From Prosthecobacter gellanilyticus (GTDB taxonomy: Bacteria; Verrucomicrobiota; Verrucomicrobiia; Verrucomicrobiales; Verrucomicrobiaceae), in the NCBI RefSeq assembly GCF_007992435.1, contig NZ_BKAG01000013.1, forward strand, positions 1 through 64,000: a DNA stretch of 64,000 nucleotides, written 5' to 3'. Position 1 is the first letter of the stretch. Every line of letters begins with the position of its first letter. This document shows, in pieces, positions 27,891 to 37,219 of the stretch. Position numbers and translations under genes: made by a program. Under the pieces are notes generated by a model. That model did no database searches. It worked only from the letters and a program-made list of their open reading frames with translations, and was not told the origin of the DNA.

Positions 27891-29138
27891 ATGAAATCAG
27901 CCGACGAACTCCTCCTTGTGCCACATGAAGAGGGGTTCCGTGCCTGGCGGTCCAAAAGCGGGAGCATGCAGGTCGTGGACGGAGAGTCGCGGAGTTGGAA
28001 GAATGCCGAGTGGGTGGCGCTGCCAGCCCGGTCCTTGGTGAGCGTGCCCATGCGCTTTCTGGGCGTGGAAGGCGCGCGCCGGGACTCTGCCGCGCAGCTC
28101 GAGCTCGAAGCTGCAGGTTTCAGCAGCGAGACCGCCGAGAGTCATAATTTTGAGATCATCTCCCATGATCGTCCGGACGAAAAGGACCAGCCCATCGCCG
28201 CCCTGATCCAGGTGGCGCCGCTGCCCCCGCATGTGCTGGATGCCGCGGACAATGCACGCTTTGTCCCATCCGTCGCTTTTCACCATCTGGAGCCCGGTGA
28301 GGTGCTGATCTGGCGTGAGGCAGGCAGTCTGGCCATGGCCGTTCCAAATGCACACGGCGCGCCAATCCATAGCCAGGGTCTCGCTGCCCGTGTGCTGGAT
28401 TCAGATGCTGCGGCTGAGATCCGGCGTGTGCTGGCCGGCCTGGAGTTGATCGGCGCGCTGCCAGATCTGAAGGCCGTCTGCATCTCCAGCACGACCGAGG
28501 AGGAGGAAATCATCCCCGCCACTTTTGCCGAAGGCCTGGACCTGCCGGTCATCACGCGCCGGGCAGGTCCGCCGGTGATGCCGGAGAAGGCCACACGTCT
28601 GGTGCCGGCACCGGTGGTGCAGCTCCGTCAGGAGCGCCAGCAACGCCGGATGATCATGATGGGCGTGGCCGCCTTCACCTTTGTACTGATCGCCGCGCTT
28701 GGAGCCTTTGCCATGCGCGTGCTGCTGCGCGAACGCCAGCTGGCCGCTGAAGAGCAGCGCTTGAATTCCATCGAGCCCGAGCTGACGGCGATACGCGATG
28801 CGAAAGCCAACTGGGAAGATTTGCGTCCCGCCCTGACCCCGGATCAATACCCTGTGGAGTCCATCTACCAGCTCATCCTGCTGATGCCGCAGACAGGCAT
28901 CCGCGTGACACGCTTTGAGTTACGCACGGATGGAATCGTGATTGATGGTGAGGCAGCCTCGCTGGGGCATGGCATCGAGTTCCGTGACAAGCTGGTGGCC
29001 GCCCCAGCCTTCAAGCGCTGGCAGTGGGACTTCCCTGCCCCGACCAGCCTGCCGGATGGCCGCGCCACTTTCCGTGCAGAAGCACGCCCACCTGAAGCAG
29101 CCGCTGATGGAACCAGCACGGAGGTGACCTCGCTATGA
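27891..29138 (+). CDS. GspL/PilM-N-like secretion assembly protein
   Basis: A 415-residue protein with a cytoplasmic N-terminal half (1 to about 245), one membrane helix (about 251-272, MIMMGVAAFTFVLIAALGAF), then a periplasmic coiled-coil and small domain. That is the topology of GspL or of a PilM-PilN fusion in type II secretion and type IV pilus systems. It starts the operon and overlaps the next gene by four bases. The sequence similarity is remote, so the assignment rests on topology and on the downstream GspM-like and secretin genes. ATG at 27891 (MKSADELLLVP) gives a clean start; 19 open codons upstream are ignored. Confidence 0.7.
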   Translation: MKSADELLLVPHEEGFRAWRSKSGSMQVVDGESRSWKNAEWVALPARSLVSVPMRFLGVEGARRDSAAQLELEAAGFSSETAESHNFEIISHDRPDEKDQPIAALIQVAPLPPHVLDAADNARFVPSVAFHHLEPGEVLIWREAGSLAMAVPNAHGAPIHSQGLAARVLDSDAAAEIRRVLAGLELIGALPDLKAVCISSTTEEEEIIPATFAEGLDLPVITRRAGPPVMPEKATRLVPAPVVQLRQERQQRRMIMMGVAAFTFVLIAALGAFAMRVLLRERQLAAEEQRLNSIEPELTAIRDAKANWEDLRPALTPDQYPVESIYQLILLMPQTGIRVTRFELRTDGIVIDGEAASLGHGIEFRDKLVAAPAFKRWQWDFPAPTSLPDGRATFRAEARPPEAAADGTSTEVTSL

Positions 29139-29659
29139 CCGCCAGTGAACAACGTCTCGCCCTCGGCCTCGGTGTCATCCTCATCGGTGGCGGAGCCTTC
29201 ATCGGCCTGAACAAGCTGAAAACCTGGAAGCAACATGTGGACGGCCATGCCGCGGAGGTTTTCTCCCGGCGCGCTGAAGCGGACGATCTGCTCTCTCGTC
29301 AGGATTTCTGGCAGCAACGCTCCGCCTGGCTGGCGGAGAAGCAGCCCGTGCTCGACACCCCGGGAAAGGCCATCACGAATGTCATCGCACTGGCAGATGA
29401 GCTGGCCTCTAAACACAGCATCGAGATTCCGATCAAGCAGCCCAATGAAGCCGTCGAACGCGCAGGCATGTCCGCAGCAGTCGTGACACTGAAGGTGGAG
29501 GGAGAGATGAAACCGGTGATGAACTGGCTGCTCGAACTCCAGCAGCCAACCAACTTTGTTTCCGTGCCCGCCATGACGATCACTCCGAACGAGGAGAATC
29601 CGCAGAAAATTGAAGTGAACATGAGAGTCGAAAAATGGTTCAGACTGCCTCCGTCATGA
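29135..29659 (+). CDS. GspM/PilO-like secretion assembly protein
   Basis: A 174-residue bitopic membrane protein: a short cytoplasmic start, one membrane helix (about 8-27, LALGLGVILIGGGAFIGL), a periplasmic coiled-coil (about 30-75), and a small alpha/beta domain (AAVVTLKVEGEMKPVMNWLLELQ...FVSVPAMTITP). This is the size and fold pattern of GspM or PilO, which bridge the inner-membrane platform to the secretin. Start and stop overlap both neighbours by four bases (ATGA on each side), so translation is coupled through the operon. Assignment by topology and position. Confidence 0.72.
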   Translation: MTASEQRLALGLGVILIGGGAFIGLNKLKTWKQHVDGHAAEVFSRRAEADDLLSRQDFWQQRSAWLAEKQPVLDTPGKAITNVIALADELASKHSIEIPIKQPNEAVERAGMSAAVVTLKVEGEMKPVMNWLLELQQPTNFVSVPAMTITPNEENPQKIEVNMRVEKWFRLPPS

Positions 29660-30519
29660 AAACACATTGCCTCATCGCCCTTTTGCTTCTGGCCGCCGGC
29701 ACCTCCGTCCGTGCCCAGGATGCTGCGCCTGCTGACGGAAGCGCGCCCGCCGCGCAAACACCTCCTGAAGGCGGCACCACCACCATCGACGCTCCTGCTG
29801 CAGACCAGCCCCCCGCAGCCGAGGAAGATGGTGCAGCCATCCCCATCGCCTATGACATGTCTCGCTACGACTCCGTTTGGGAGAACAACCCCTTCACCCG
29901 CAAAGTGGTGCCCCCCGCCCCAACAGAGAACAACTGGGGCCAGGATTGGGCTTTGGCGGGCATGTTCAGCCATAATGGCAAGATCCGCGTGAGCATCCGC
30001 AACAAGCAGACGAACGAGCTCAAGCGGATCACCAACGAGCCGAAGGATGGTGATGAATTCAAACTCGTGCACGCCAACTTCAATCGCAGCCGCAAGGAAG
30101 CCTCGGCGGAACTCGAGAAAGACGGCAAGACGGCCACGCTGAAGTATGATGAGAATGCCGCGCCGGTGACGATCAATAACACCGCACGTCCTGCCGGTGG
30201 TGGCGCAGGTCAGCAGGGAGTGCCTGGGGCTCAAGCTCTGCCGGGCCGTCCAGGCGGCCAGCCGATGATCACCAAACCACTGGCACCTCAGTCCAATGGC
30301 CGTGTCTTCAACGCCCCCAATCTGCCAGGCGGCATGTCTGCCGGACAGGCGGGGATGGTCCCCGGCATGGGCGGTAATCCAGCCACCGCCGCTCCCATGG
30401 CGAATGGCCAGGTGGTGCAGCCAGGCATGAACCCCAACCTTCCAGGCAACGTGCCCACCATCTCGCGCCGTCGTCAGCTGATCCCTGCGCCTGTTGTCGC
30501 CCCCCAGGGCAACCCTTGA
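29656..30519 (+). CDS. GspC/PilP-like exported protein
   Basis: A 287-residue protein with a Sec signal (1-22, cleavage after RAQ). It has a Pro/Ala-rich linker (about 25-65), then a compact domain with NNPFTRKVVPP and NWGQDWALAGMFSHNGKIRVSI (about 80-120). The NPF-x-W-L-G pattern resembles the homology region of GspC/PilP proteins that dock onto the secretin N0 domain. The tail (about 180-287) is Gly/Pro/Gln-rich and looks disordered. Located between the GspM-like and secretin genes, with a four-base overlap upstream. The GspC/PilP reading is inference; no clear homology was recognised. Confidence 0.6.
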   Translation: MKTHCLIALLLLAAGTSVRAQDAAPADGSAPAAQTPPEGGTTTIDAPAADQPPAAEEDGAAIPIAYDMSRYDSVWENNPFTRKVVPPAPTENNWGQDWALAGMFSHNGKIRVSIRNKQTNELKRITNEPKDGDEFKLVHANFNRSRKEASAELEKDGKTATLKYDENAAPVTINNTARPAGGGAGQQGVPGAQALPGRPGGQPMITKPLAPQSNGRVFNAPNLPGGMSAGQAGMVPGMGGNPATAAPMANGQVVQPGMNPNLPGNVPTISRRRQLIPAPVVAPQGNP

Positions 30520-30568
30520 TTTCACCTCTCTGTAGCCTCCCCCGCCAGCCCACGCCCTTATCTCCGGC

Positions 30569-33145
30569 ATGTCTTCCTTGAACCGCACCTTCATCACCTT
30601 CGGCGCCTTGCTGCTGGCCCTTCCAGGCTACGCTCAAATCCCAGCCCAGCCCGGACGTAACCCAAACACCATCCCGCCGCCCGGAGGCGCACGCCCGTTC
30701 AGCCGCCCAAGTCCTGGAGGTGCTCCAGGGGCCCTGCCTGCTCCTGCACCAACCCCGCCCCGCCCCGCCAATGCCGGCCCTGCGGGTGGCAATACCGCAG
30801 GCGGTGAGAAGAAGGCCATCAATGTGGATCAGGCCATCACGGACGAAGGGGTGGAACTGCAGTTTCCGAACACTCCGATCTCCGAGATCCTCCTGCTGTA
30901 TGAAGATCTCACCGGTTTGAAGATCATCCGTGATGCGAATGCCGAGCAGGCCACGGTCTCCATCGAGACGACTGGCACCCTGCCGAAGGAGAGGGCCATC
31001 CTCTTCATCGAAAAGAGCCTCCTCTTGAATGGTTATGGATTCGCTCCTGCCGGTGAAGGCATGGTGAAATTCCTCGCCGTGGATGCGAAGAAGCCGATCA
31101 CAGAAGGCATCCCGCTCGTCGAGTCCGCCATGGAGCTGCCGCTGACGGACCAGGTGGTGAACTACGTCATCCTGCTGAAGTATCTCAACGCCGAAGACGC
31201 GAAGAAGGCCATCGAGGAAGTGGTGAACCCTCTCCACACCTACGGCAAGATCATCCCCATCCCGAATGCCAAGGCTCTGGTCATCACGGAAAACAGCAAC
31301 ACGATCCGTTCCATCGTGGGACTGATGGAGCGCCTGGACCACAAGCAGGCGGAGACGACCCAGAAGACCTTCCAGCTCAGCCGCAGTGATGCGGAGGATG
31401 TGAAGACGGCGCTCGATGAGATCCTGGGCACGGAAGAAAAAGGCGGCAACGGCAACGGTAACACCCGCACCCCCGCCATTCCGCAGAACACTCCAGGGGC
31501 CATGCCCGTGCAGCCCAACATCCCGTTGAACATACCTACAGGCAACATTGCGGGAACCGCAGGAAGCTCAGCTGAGGCTGCACCGCCGAAGATCATCTCT
31601 ATCGCGCGCCGTAACTGCCTCCTCGTCATCGGTTCCGCCGAGCAGATCGACTACATCGGCAAGCTGATCGAGGAGCTCGATGCCGCGTCCGAGCTGCGCA
31701 ACTTCATCTCACGTCCGCTCAAGTATCTCGCCGTCGATGCGGCCATGCAGGTCATCAGCGATGCCATCACCCGCACCGAAGGAGATGGTGAAGGTGGCAG
31801 CTCTGGCGGCACCGCAGGCGGCACTGGCACGAACAACCAGAACGGCAACAACCAGAACCGGAACAACAACAGCAGCAGCCTGTTTAACAACAGCAACTCG
31901 ATGGGCAGCAACGGGACGAGCAGCGGCTTTGGCAGCAACAGCGGCGGCATTGGTGGCGGCATCGGCGGAGGTTCCTCTGGCGGCTTCGGTGGTGGGGGGG
32001 GAAACCTCCAGCCTCTGCGCCAGAACAACGGCCCGAGCTCCATGCTGATCGGCAAGACGCTGCTCATCTCTGATCCGGTGGCGAATGCCATCTTCATCTC
32101 CGGTCCGCCTGAGCACCTGCGCATCATGGAAGAGATCATGGATGAGCTGGATCATCGTCCGCAGCAGATCATCATCTCCGCTCTCATCGGTGACTACCAG
32201 ATGTCTGAAGGCCGTGGCTTCTCCCTGGAGACCGCCTTCCGCGGCCGCCGCACGAATGGTTCCAGCGGCTTCTTTGGCCAGGCTGGCTCTGCCGCAGGAC
32301 TGCTCGGTGCCGACGTGGCTGCCAATGGCAACAACCCCGCGCAGTCCGCGCTTGACCCACGAAACGTCGTGAGCGCCGCCACCGCCCTCGCTTCGGGCAA
32401 TGGCCTGACTTTCGTCGGCGGCGTGCATGCAGGTCTGGACTTGGTCGCCCAGATGCTTGAGGGCGACTCCAAGTTCAAGGTGATCTCACGTCCCACCGTC
32501 TTCACCCAGAACAACTCCCCCGCCACGCTCACCAGCGGTCTGAGCTTCCCCATCGCCTCCTCCACTCAGAGCTCCCTGGTCAATGGTGCGAACAACAACA
32601 GCTTCCTGTCGAACGTGCAGTATCAGGACATCGTGCTGAGCCTGAACATCATCCCGCTCATCAACTCGGCGGATGAGCTCACTCTGCAGGTTTCCCAGCA
32701 GAACAGCGAGCGCGCGGGCAACACGACCATTGCCGGCAACAACTACCCCATCATCAGCAAGCAGGAGCTGAATACCATCATCGCCTGCCGGAACCAGTCC
32801 ACCGTGCTCCTCGGCGGTCTTGTGCGCACGGATGAAAACAAGACCCGCACCAGCGTGCCCATCATCTCCGCGATCCCCGTGCTGAACAAGGTCTTCGGTT
32901 CCCGCACCCGTGACACCTCCGCCCGTGAGCTGCTCATCTTCATCCAGCCGCGCATCGTGGAAGGCATGTATGACCTGCCACCTAGTGTGCATGATTCCGT
33001 GGGCTCCAGCCCGTTCTCGGAAGAGGCCACCGCAGCCTTCACTCGTGAGCGCAACGTGGCCAAGGAAGCTCTCGAGCCAGTCGCCAAGCCCAAGTTCAGC
33101 CAACGCCTCAAGAAGCTGCTGGATCGGATCTTGGTGAATGACTGA
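30569..33145 (+). CDS. gspD: Secretin (GspD/PilQ family outer-membrane channel)
   Basis: An 858-residue secretin, the ring-shaped outer-membrane pore of type II secretion or type IV pili. Signal peptide about 1-22; a long Pro/Gly/Ala linker to about 85. An N0 domain follows (VELQFPNTPISEILLLYEDLTGLKI), then repeated N1-N3 modules (YLNAEDAKKAIEEVV, IPIPNAKALVITENSNTI). The secretin core (about 545-830) has the VPIISAIPVLNKVFGSRT and ELLIFIQPRIVEG signatures. One N-domain loop (about 405-480) is an unusually long Asn/Gly/Ser stretch. The last gene of a four-gene operon, closed by a strong terminator. The gspD symbol is used loosely; pilQ is possible. Confidence 0.9.
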   Translation: MSSLNRTFITFGALLLALPGYAQIPAQPGRNPNTIPPPGGARPFSRPSPGGAPGALPAPAPTPPRPANAGPAGGNTAGGEKKAINVDQAITDEGVELQFPNTPISEILLLYEDLTGLKIIRDANAEQATVSIETTGTLPKERAILFIEKSLLLNGYGFAPAGEGMVKFLAVDAKKPITEGIPLVESAMELPLTDQVVNYVILLKYLNAEDAKKAIEEVVNPLHTYGKIIPIPNAKALVITENSNTIRSIVGLMERLDHKQAETTQKTFQLSRSDAEDVKTALDEILGTEEKGGNGNGNTRTPAIPQNTPGAMPVQPNIPLNIPTGNIAGTAGSSAEAAPPKIISIARRNCLLVIGSAEQIDYIGKLIEELDAASELRNFISRPLKYLAVDAAMQVISDAITRTEGDGEGGSSGGTAGGTGTNNQNGNNQNRNNNSSSLFNNSNSMGSNGTSSGFGSNSGGIGGGIGGGSSGGFGGGGGNLQPLRQNNGPSSMLIGKTLLISDPVANAIFISGPPEHLRIMEEIMDELDHRPQQIIISALIGDYQMSEGRGFSLETAFRGRRTNGSSGFFGQAGSAAGLLGADVAANGNNPAQSALDPRNVVSAATALASGNGLTFVGGVHAGLDLVAQMLEGDSKFKVISRPTVFTQNNSPATLTSGLSFPIASSTQSSLVNGANNNSFLSNVQYQDIVLSLNIIPLINSADELTLQVSQQNSERAGNTTIAGNNYPIISKQELNTIIACRNQSTVLLGGLVRTDENKTRTSVPIISAIPVLNKVFGSRTRDTSARELLIFIQPRIVEGMYDLPPSVHDSVGSSPFSEEATAAFTRERNVAKEALEPVAKPKFSQRLKKLLDRILVND

Positions 33146-33169
33146 TCGCGAATCTTTTTGATCTTCAGG

Positions 33170-33201
33170 AAGGGTCACACGAGTTCCGTGTGACCCTTTT
33201 T
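33170..33201 (+). terminator. Rho-independent terminator of the secretin operon
   Basis: GGGTCACACG (33172-33181) pairs with CGTGTGACCC (33187-33196) around AGTTC, followed by five T. It lies 26 bases after the secretin stop. Confidence 0.93.
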
Positions 33202-33266
33202 ACATTCTGGTGAAGGAGGCTCGTCTTTGCCTCAGGCCTTCCCTGCTTTGTGCTAGAACTCAGGAC

Positions 33267-33312
33267 AAAAAAAGGGCGCCCTGAGGACTTTCGTCCTGGC
33301 AGAGCGCCCTGA
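33267..33312 (-). terminator. Terminator of the DMT-like membrane gene
   Basis: AGGGCGC (33273-33279) pairs with GCGCCCT (33304-33310) and encloses a second small stem (AGGAC with GTCCT). On the minus strand the outer stem is followed by a run of seven T. It lies 32 bases beyond the stop of the minus-strand gene. Confidence 0.85.
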
Positions 33313-33344
33313 GGAATGAATCTCGAAAAGAGGTGTGTGAGGAA

Positions 33345-33905
33345 TCAGTGCTTCGCAGGCTCGGCGCTCACGGCGGCAGGCTTGTGAGCGGCACCTGCAC
33401 CGGTGTTGGAGGGGGCAAACTTGGCGACCATGAAGGCACCGCACACCGCCAGAACGCAACCGATGATGAAAGGCAGAGGAATGGACTTCATGCCACCTTC
33501 CGGCGGATGCACCAGCATGGCGGTGATCGTGTTCACCACGGGCGCTCCCGCGAAGACGATGGGCATGACAGCCGCTGCCGCAGCGCCTTTAAAGATAGGA
33601 GAGGCCGCACCCAGGGCGAGAACCAAGGTCAGCGCGCCCAAAGCTCCAGCGATGCCAGCCAGCGTGGCCAGCGGAATGCCGTTTCCTTCAGCACCGGTGA
33701 AGCTCCAGTTCGTGCCACGGCTTTTCAGGACGAAAACAGTCACCACGCCGATGGCCGCATAAGCGATGCAGACGAACAAAAAGGCTTTCAAGCTCGCATT
33801 CGGCATCTCAGGGCCCATGGGCATCTTCATTCGGGCGGCGTGGAGGATGACACCATAGACGCCCCAGGAGAGCACGGTGAGAAGAGCATAGGTAAGCCAG
33901 GTCAT
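33345..33905 (-). CDS. DMT/EamA-like integral membrane protein
   Basis: A 186-residue polytopic membrane protein, MTWLTYALLTVLSWGVYGVIL..., with about five to six hydrophobic segments. The start (LLTVLSWGVYGVILHAA) and the following segments resemble half of an EamA/DMT transporter, such as small sugar or drug exporters. Length is about half of a ten-helix EamA protein, so it may dimerise. The C-terminus is a polar Ala/Pro tail (SNTGAGAAHKPAAVSAEPAKH). The ATG at 33905 is chosen for its hydrophobic start; the frame upstream is not protein-like. Substrate unknown. A good terminator follows. Confidence 0.7.
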   Translation of the reverse strand: MTWLTYALLTVLSWGVYGVILHAARMKMPMGPEMPNASLKAFLFVCIAYAAIGVVTVFVLKSRGTNWSFTGAEGNGIPLATLAGIAGALGALTLVLALGAASPIFKGAAAAAVMPIVFAGAPVVNTITAMLVHPPEGGMKSIPLPFIIGCVLAVCGAFMVAKFAPSNTGAGAAHKPAAVSAEPAKH

Positions 33906-34286
33906 GTTGGATTTTTTGGGTGGAGGATTCACGACGGGTGAGAAAACGTTCAGGCGGCCTGAATGATGCGGAAAAGCGCGCCCGGCAATGACTTTGTTCA
34001 GTGCCAGTCCCTGAGGCACGCCGTTGCAATAGCCTCCACGGGCTGTTTTCTGAGACGGTTTGGAAGAGTCACAGCATTTGGCCGCGCCTTTTGCTGCCTG
34101 TCATCAATCATGAAAGGTGGGGCTGGGAGCCTTTTTCAGGGTGGCAGGCATTGCCTGGACGAATCCGGCGATGGGTGTCCCTTACTCCACCCGCGACCGT
34201 TTGAAGGTTCCTGGGTTATGGGACTTCTAGATGAACCGATGAAAATCTTGCGGCATGGAGGAATTTAAGAGAGATTAACTAAACGA
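33906..34286. other. Intergenic promoter region, no gene seen
   Basis: This 381-base stretch between the divergent DMT-like gene and the zinc-ribbon gene holds no convincing coding frame. A short palindrome, TTCAGGCGGCCTGAA, lies near 33949-33963. The stretch presumably holds the two divergent promoters, but no clear -35/-10 pair was identified. Confidence 0.5.
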
Positions 34287-34943
34287 ATGAACTGTCCGCA
34301 TTGCTCCGCTGCCATCTCCTCAGGCCAGGGTGCCTGCCTGGCCTGCGGATTTTCGGCGGGAGCCATCCGGGCTTATCTGGGATCTGATTGGGTGCGGCTG
34401 GAGCGCATCACAGATGTGTCCAATCGCCTGAACCTGCGTGACACACGTCACATCGAGGTGGTGCTGGATGAGTTCGAGCGCCGCTTTCCGCAGTGTTTCA
34501 TGGCCGCTTACGTTGGCGTGCTGCCAGAGACGCTGACGCTGCGTGACCTGGGCTTCTGGCTGATCAATCATGGTGCTTTCCACACGCATCAACTCACCCG
34601 GCGCAATGATTTCGCCATCGTCATGCTGGTGGATCCGCTGCGCGAGGAAGTGGCGCTAACGCTGGGTTACGCCCTTGAACAAATCCTGCCTGAACCGGTG
34701 CTGACGAAGATCCTGGGCGAACTGCGCAGCCCGCTGAAACGGGGCCAGATCGCCCAAAGCATCGAACTGGCATGCACGCGGATCGATCGCGAGCTTCGCC
34801 GCTTAGGACGCCGTGAGAAACCTCGCGCCGAGCGTGCTCCTTCCATGGTGGGAGATGCCTCGGACCTGGGCCTGCAAAGCCTGCGCCCGGGCACGGCGCC
34901 CACACGGCCCGCCTCCAACCCTCTCATCCCCCGTGCGCACTGA
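34287..34943 (+). CDS. Zinc-ribbon protein with TPM-like domain
   Basis: A 218-residue protein with a zinc ribbon at its N-terminus (C3, C6, C17, C20 in CPHC and CLAC). It continues with a TPM-type domain (about 48-165), recognisable from LDEFERRFPQCFMAAYVGV and FAIVMLVDPLREEVALTLGYALEQILPEP. TPM domains occur in envelope-associated or photosystem-assembly proteins of unclear enzymatic role. The C-terminus (about 170-218) is basic, then disordered. It overlaps the next gene by 11 bases and probably forms an operon with it. Location is likely cytoplasmic, since no signal or membrane segment is seen. Confidence 0.7.
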   Translation: MNCPHCSAAISSGQGACLACGFSAGAIRAYLGSDWVRLERITDVSNRLNLRDTRHIEVVLDEFERRFPQCFMAAYVGVLPETLTLRDLGFWLINHGAFHTHQLTRRNDFAIVMLVDPLREEVALTLGYALEQILPEPVLTKILGELRSPLKRGQIAQSIELACTRIDRELRRLGRREKPRAERAPSMVGDASDLGLQSLRPGTAPTRPASNPLIPRAH

Positions 34944-36054
34944 CCTCCATCTGCGGAGTGCTTCTTTCGCGCTGCTCAGCCTTCTGAGCAGTGTGTTCAC
35001 GGCTGGCGCGCAAACGATCGACGATGATCTGCCGCTGCCGCGCTGGGATCAGCGGCCACCGCTGGTGAACGGTGCTCCCGTCCCGCTGGGACCCGGCAGC
35101 CAGTTTAACTCACTGCTTCCTGGAGAGTCACTCGTGCCTTCCCTGCCGGAGGATCCAGGTGCGCTTCAGTTCGGACCGCGGCTGATGGACACGCCATCGT
35201 CTTTGAATCCGCAGTTCGGGGCCACAGATCTCTCACTCTTTCTGCCTGGCAGTCTGCTCCAGCAGGCACGGCCCGCGCAGACACCCCGCGTGCCCACGCC
35301 TGTGATGGCCCTGAAGGATCTGCCTGCGGACATCATCGCCTCTCTCGATGACTCACCGGCCAACGATTACCTCATCGATCCGCAGAATCTTGTCCCTGAG
35401 ATCGCCCGCGCGGACATCGAGCGCCTGCTCGAGTTTCATAACTCGGACGCGCGCATCCGTCTGCACATCCTGGTGCTTGATGCAGATCAAAAACTGCCGG
35501 ACACGCTGGATCCAGCCACGATCGCACACGGTGCGCTAGGACGTCAGCACTCCTGCCTCGCCATCTATCCGCTCGGTGAACCCTGGCGCGCCCGTGTGCT
35601 GCTTTCACGTCCGCTGCATGCCGCGGCGAAGCCTGACATGCTCATGGACATGGTGGCGGACTGCATCCGCGATGCGCAGGAGGCAGATGAGCCGATGGAG
35701 CAGTTTCATCGCTACACCGTGAGACTTTCCACGCGTCTGTTCTGGCTGCAGAAATCCATTCCCACCACACCGGCCTCGCAGGCAGCATCACCCACACTGC
35801 GCGAGGTCACCGCTGGGGGTGAGTCACCTGCCCCGCTGTATCTATGGCTGAACAGCCCCGTCACGAAGATCGTGCTTTCGGGCATCGCCGTGCTCGGACT
35901 GGGCTGGCTGCTGCTTCGCAAGGTCATCAAGCCGCGTCTGGCACGTCAGGCCGGCAGCGAGGTCTGGATGCTGCCGGAACATGAGACGAAGGCGCGGCTT
36001 GGCGGCGCCTTTTCCGCAGGCGCAGGGGCTGCGCTCAGCTACAAGAAGGTTTGA
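34933..36054 (+). CDS. Exported single-pass protein, TPM-like
   Basis: A 373-residue protein starting at GTG 34933 and overlapping the preceding gene by 11 bases. That start places a Sec signal (about 7-24, SASFALLSLLSSVFTAGAQ) at the N-terminus; the frame is open further upstream but antisense-like. The body (about 130-270, RIHILVLDADQKLPDTL, HSCLAIYPLGEPWRARVLLSR) looks like a diverged TPM domain. A membrane helix at about 315-335 (TKIVLSGIAVLGLGWLLL) is followed by a basic cytoplasmic tail. Probably acts with the preceding zinc-ribbon protein at the membrane. No enzymatic activity can be assigned. Confidence 0.62.
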   Translation: MRTDLHLRSASFALLSLLSSVFTAGAQTIDDDLPLPRWDQRPPLVNGAPVPLGPGSQFNSLLPGESLVPSLPEDPGALQFGPRLMDTPSSLNPQFGATDLSLFLPGSLLQQARPAQTPRVPTPVMALKDLPADIIASLDDSPANDYLIDPQNLVPEIARADIERLLEFHNSDARIRLHILVLDADQKLPDTLDPATIAHGALGRQHSCLAIYPLGEPWRARVLLSRPLHAAAKPDMLMDMVADCIRDAQEADEPMEQFHRYTVRLSTRLFWLQKSIPTTPASQAASPTLREVTAGGESPAPLYLWLNSPVTKIVLSGIAVLGLGWLLLRKVIKPRLARQAGSEVWMLPEHETKARLGGAFSAGAGAALSYKKV

Positions 36055-36061
36055 AGCCTAA

Positions 36062-37102
36062 CTAAAAGGGCTTCACGAACAGGTAATGGCTGACGATCCA
36101 TTCCTCGCCATCGCGATAGCCCCACAGCTCGGCGCAGGCCATGAAGAAGATGCGCCAGTAACTCCACCATTTCACGGCCTCATGCTCGCCGTAGGTCTGG
36201 CGGAATAGCGGCATGATTTCAGCCTTGGCCGCATCCATCCGCGACAGCCAGGCTTCTGAGGTTCGGCTGTAGTGCATGCCGTTCACACACCAGTGCGCGC
36301 GGATCTGCAGATGATCCTGGAAGTAGAGCAGGAGATCGTCACTCGGCATCTGGCCGCCCGTGAAGAAGTATTTCGCCATCCAGTCAGCATCACTATGCAC
36401 CTCGAAATGATAGGCATATTCGCGATGGGTGAAGATGTGCACGAAGAGCTTGCCCCCCGGCTTCAGCCACAGGGACACGCGGCGAAGAAGCTCCTGGTAG
36501 TTCTTCATGTGCTCGAACATCTCCACCGACACACAGCGGTCAAAGACAGCCTCTCCACAGCCCTCAAACCTAACTACATTTGCGGTGACGACCGTGAGGT
36601 TCTTGAATCCTCGACGCTCAGCCTCGGCATCAATGTACTCCTTCTGGGTGCGTGAGTTCGAGACGCTGGTGATCTGCGACTCCGGATAATGCTCCGCCAT
36701 CCAGAGCGAGAGTGATCCCCAGCCGCAGCCGAGCTCGAGAATGTGCTGACCATCCGCCAGCTCGGCACGCTCACAGGTCATCCTGAGCATGGCAGCCTCG
36801 GACTCATCAAACGTGGTCGTCTCTTCAGGCCAGTAACCGCTGCTGTATTTGAGGTGGCTGCCCAGGCAGAGCTGGTAAAAGCGTGTCGGCACCTCGTAGT
36901 GCTGCTCATTCGCCTCCTGGGTGGCGATGGCGATTGGCATGGACTTGAGTTCGGCCACATGACGCATCAGCCGCGCCCGCTGCCCCTCCACGCTGGGCTC
37001 CTTGTTCTTCGCGAGCAGACTGGCGAGCCGCTGGCGGATGCCAAAGCGGATCACCGCATCTGGCAGGAGGTCTTTGGCGAGGAGGTCGTTGAGATTGAGC
37101 AT
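36062..37102 (-). CDS. Cyclopropane-fatty-acid-synthase-like methyltransferase
   Basis: A 346-residue SAM-dependent methyltransferase. The SAM-binding motif [15 protein letters not shown] (near 120-134) is followed by [19 protein letters not shown] and [20 protein letters not shown]. It belongs to the cyclopropane-fatty-acyl-phospholipid synthase group, which adds a methyl group across the double bond of membrane acyl chains. It lacks the N-terminal lipid-binding region that the second family member in this cluster (38359-39669) has. It is the last gene of the minus-strand lipid cluster, 117 bases after the DUF1295 gene. It is convergent with the TPM-like gene, only 7 bases apart. Confidence 0.85.
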   Translation of the reverse strand: MLNLNDLLAKDLLPDAVIRFGIRQRLASLLAKNKEPSVEGQRARLMRHVAELKSMPIAIATQEANEQHYEVPTRFYQLCLGSHLKYSSGYWPEETTTFDESEAAMLRMTCERAELADGQHILELGCGWGSLSLWMAEHYPESQITSVSNSRTQKEYIDAEAERRGFKNLTVVTANVVRFEGCGEAVFDRCVSVEMFEHMKNYQELLRRVSLWLKPGGKLFVHIFTHREYAYHFEVHSDADWMAKYFFTGGQMPSDDLLLYFQDHLQIRAHWCVNGMHYSRTSEAWLSRMDAAKAEIMPLFRQTYGEHEAVKWWSYWRIFFMACAELWGYRDGEEWIVSHYLFVKPF

Positions 37103-37219
37103 GGGTTGCGAAGAGCCGCCTGATCGTCAGTCACGAAACAAGGCACGCCGTTGTACGCATTGAGGCCCAGAATTGGATTTAACCTCGGGCCGAATTGTCG
37201 CTTTCACATCAAAGTTTAA

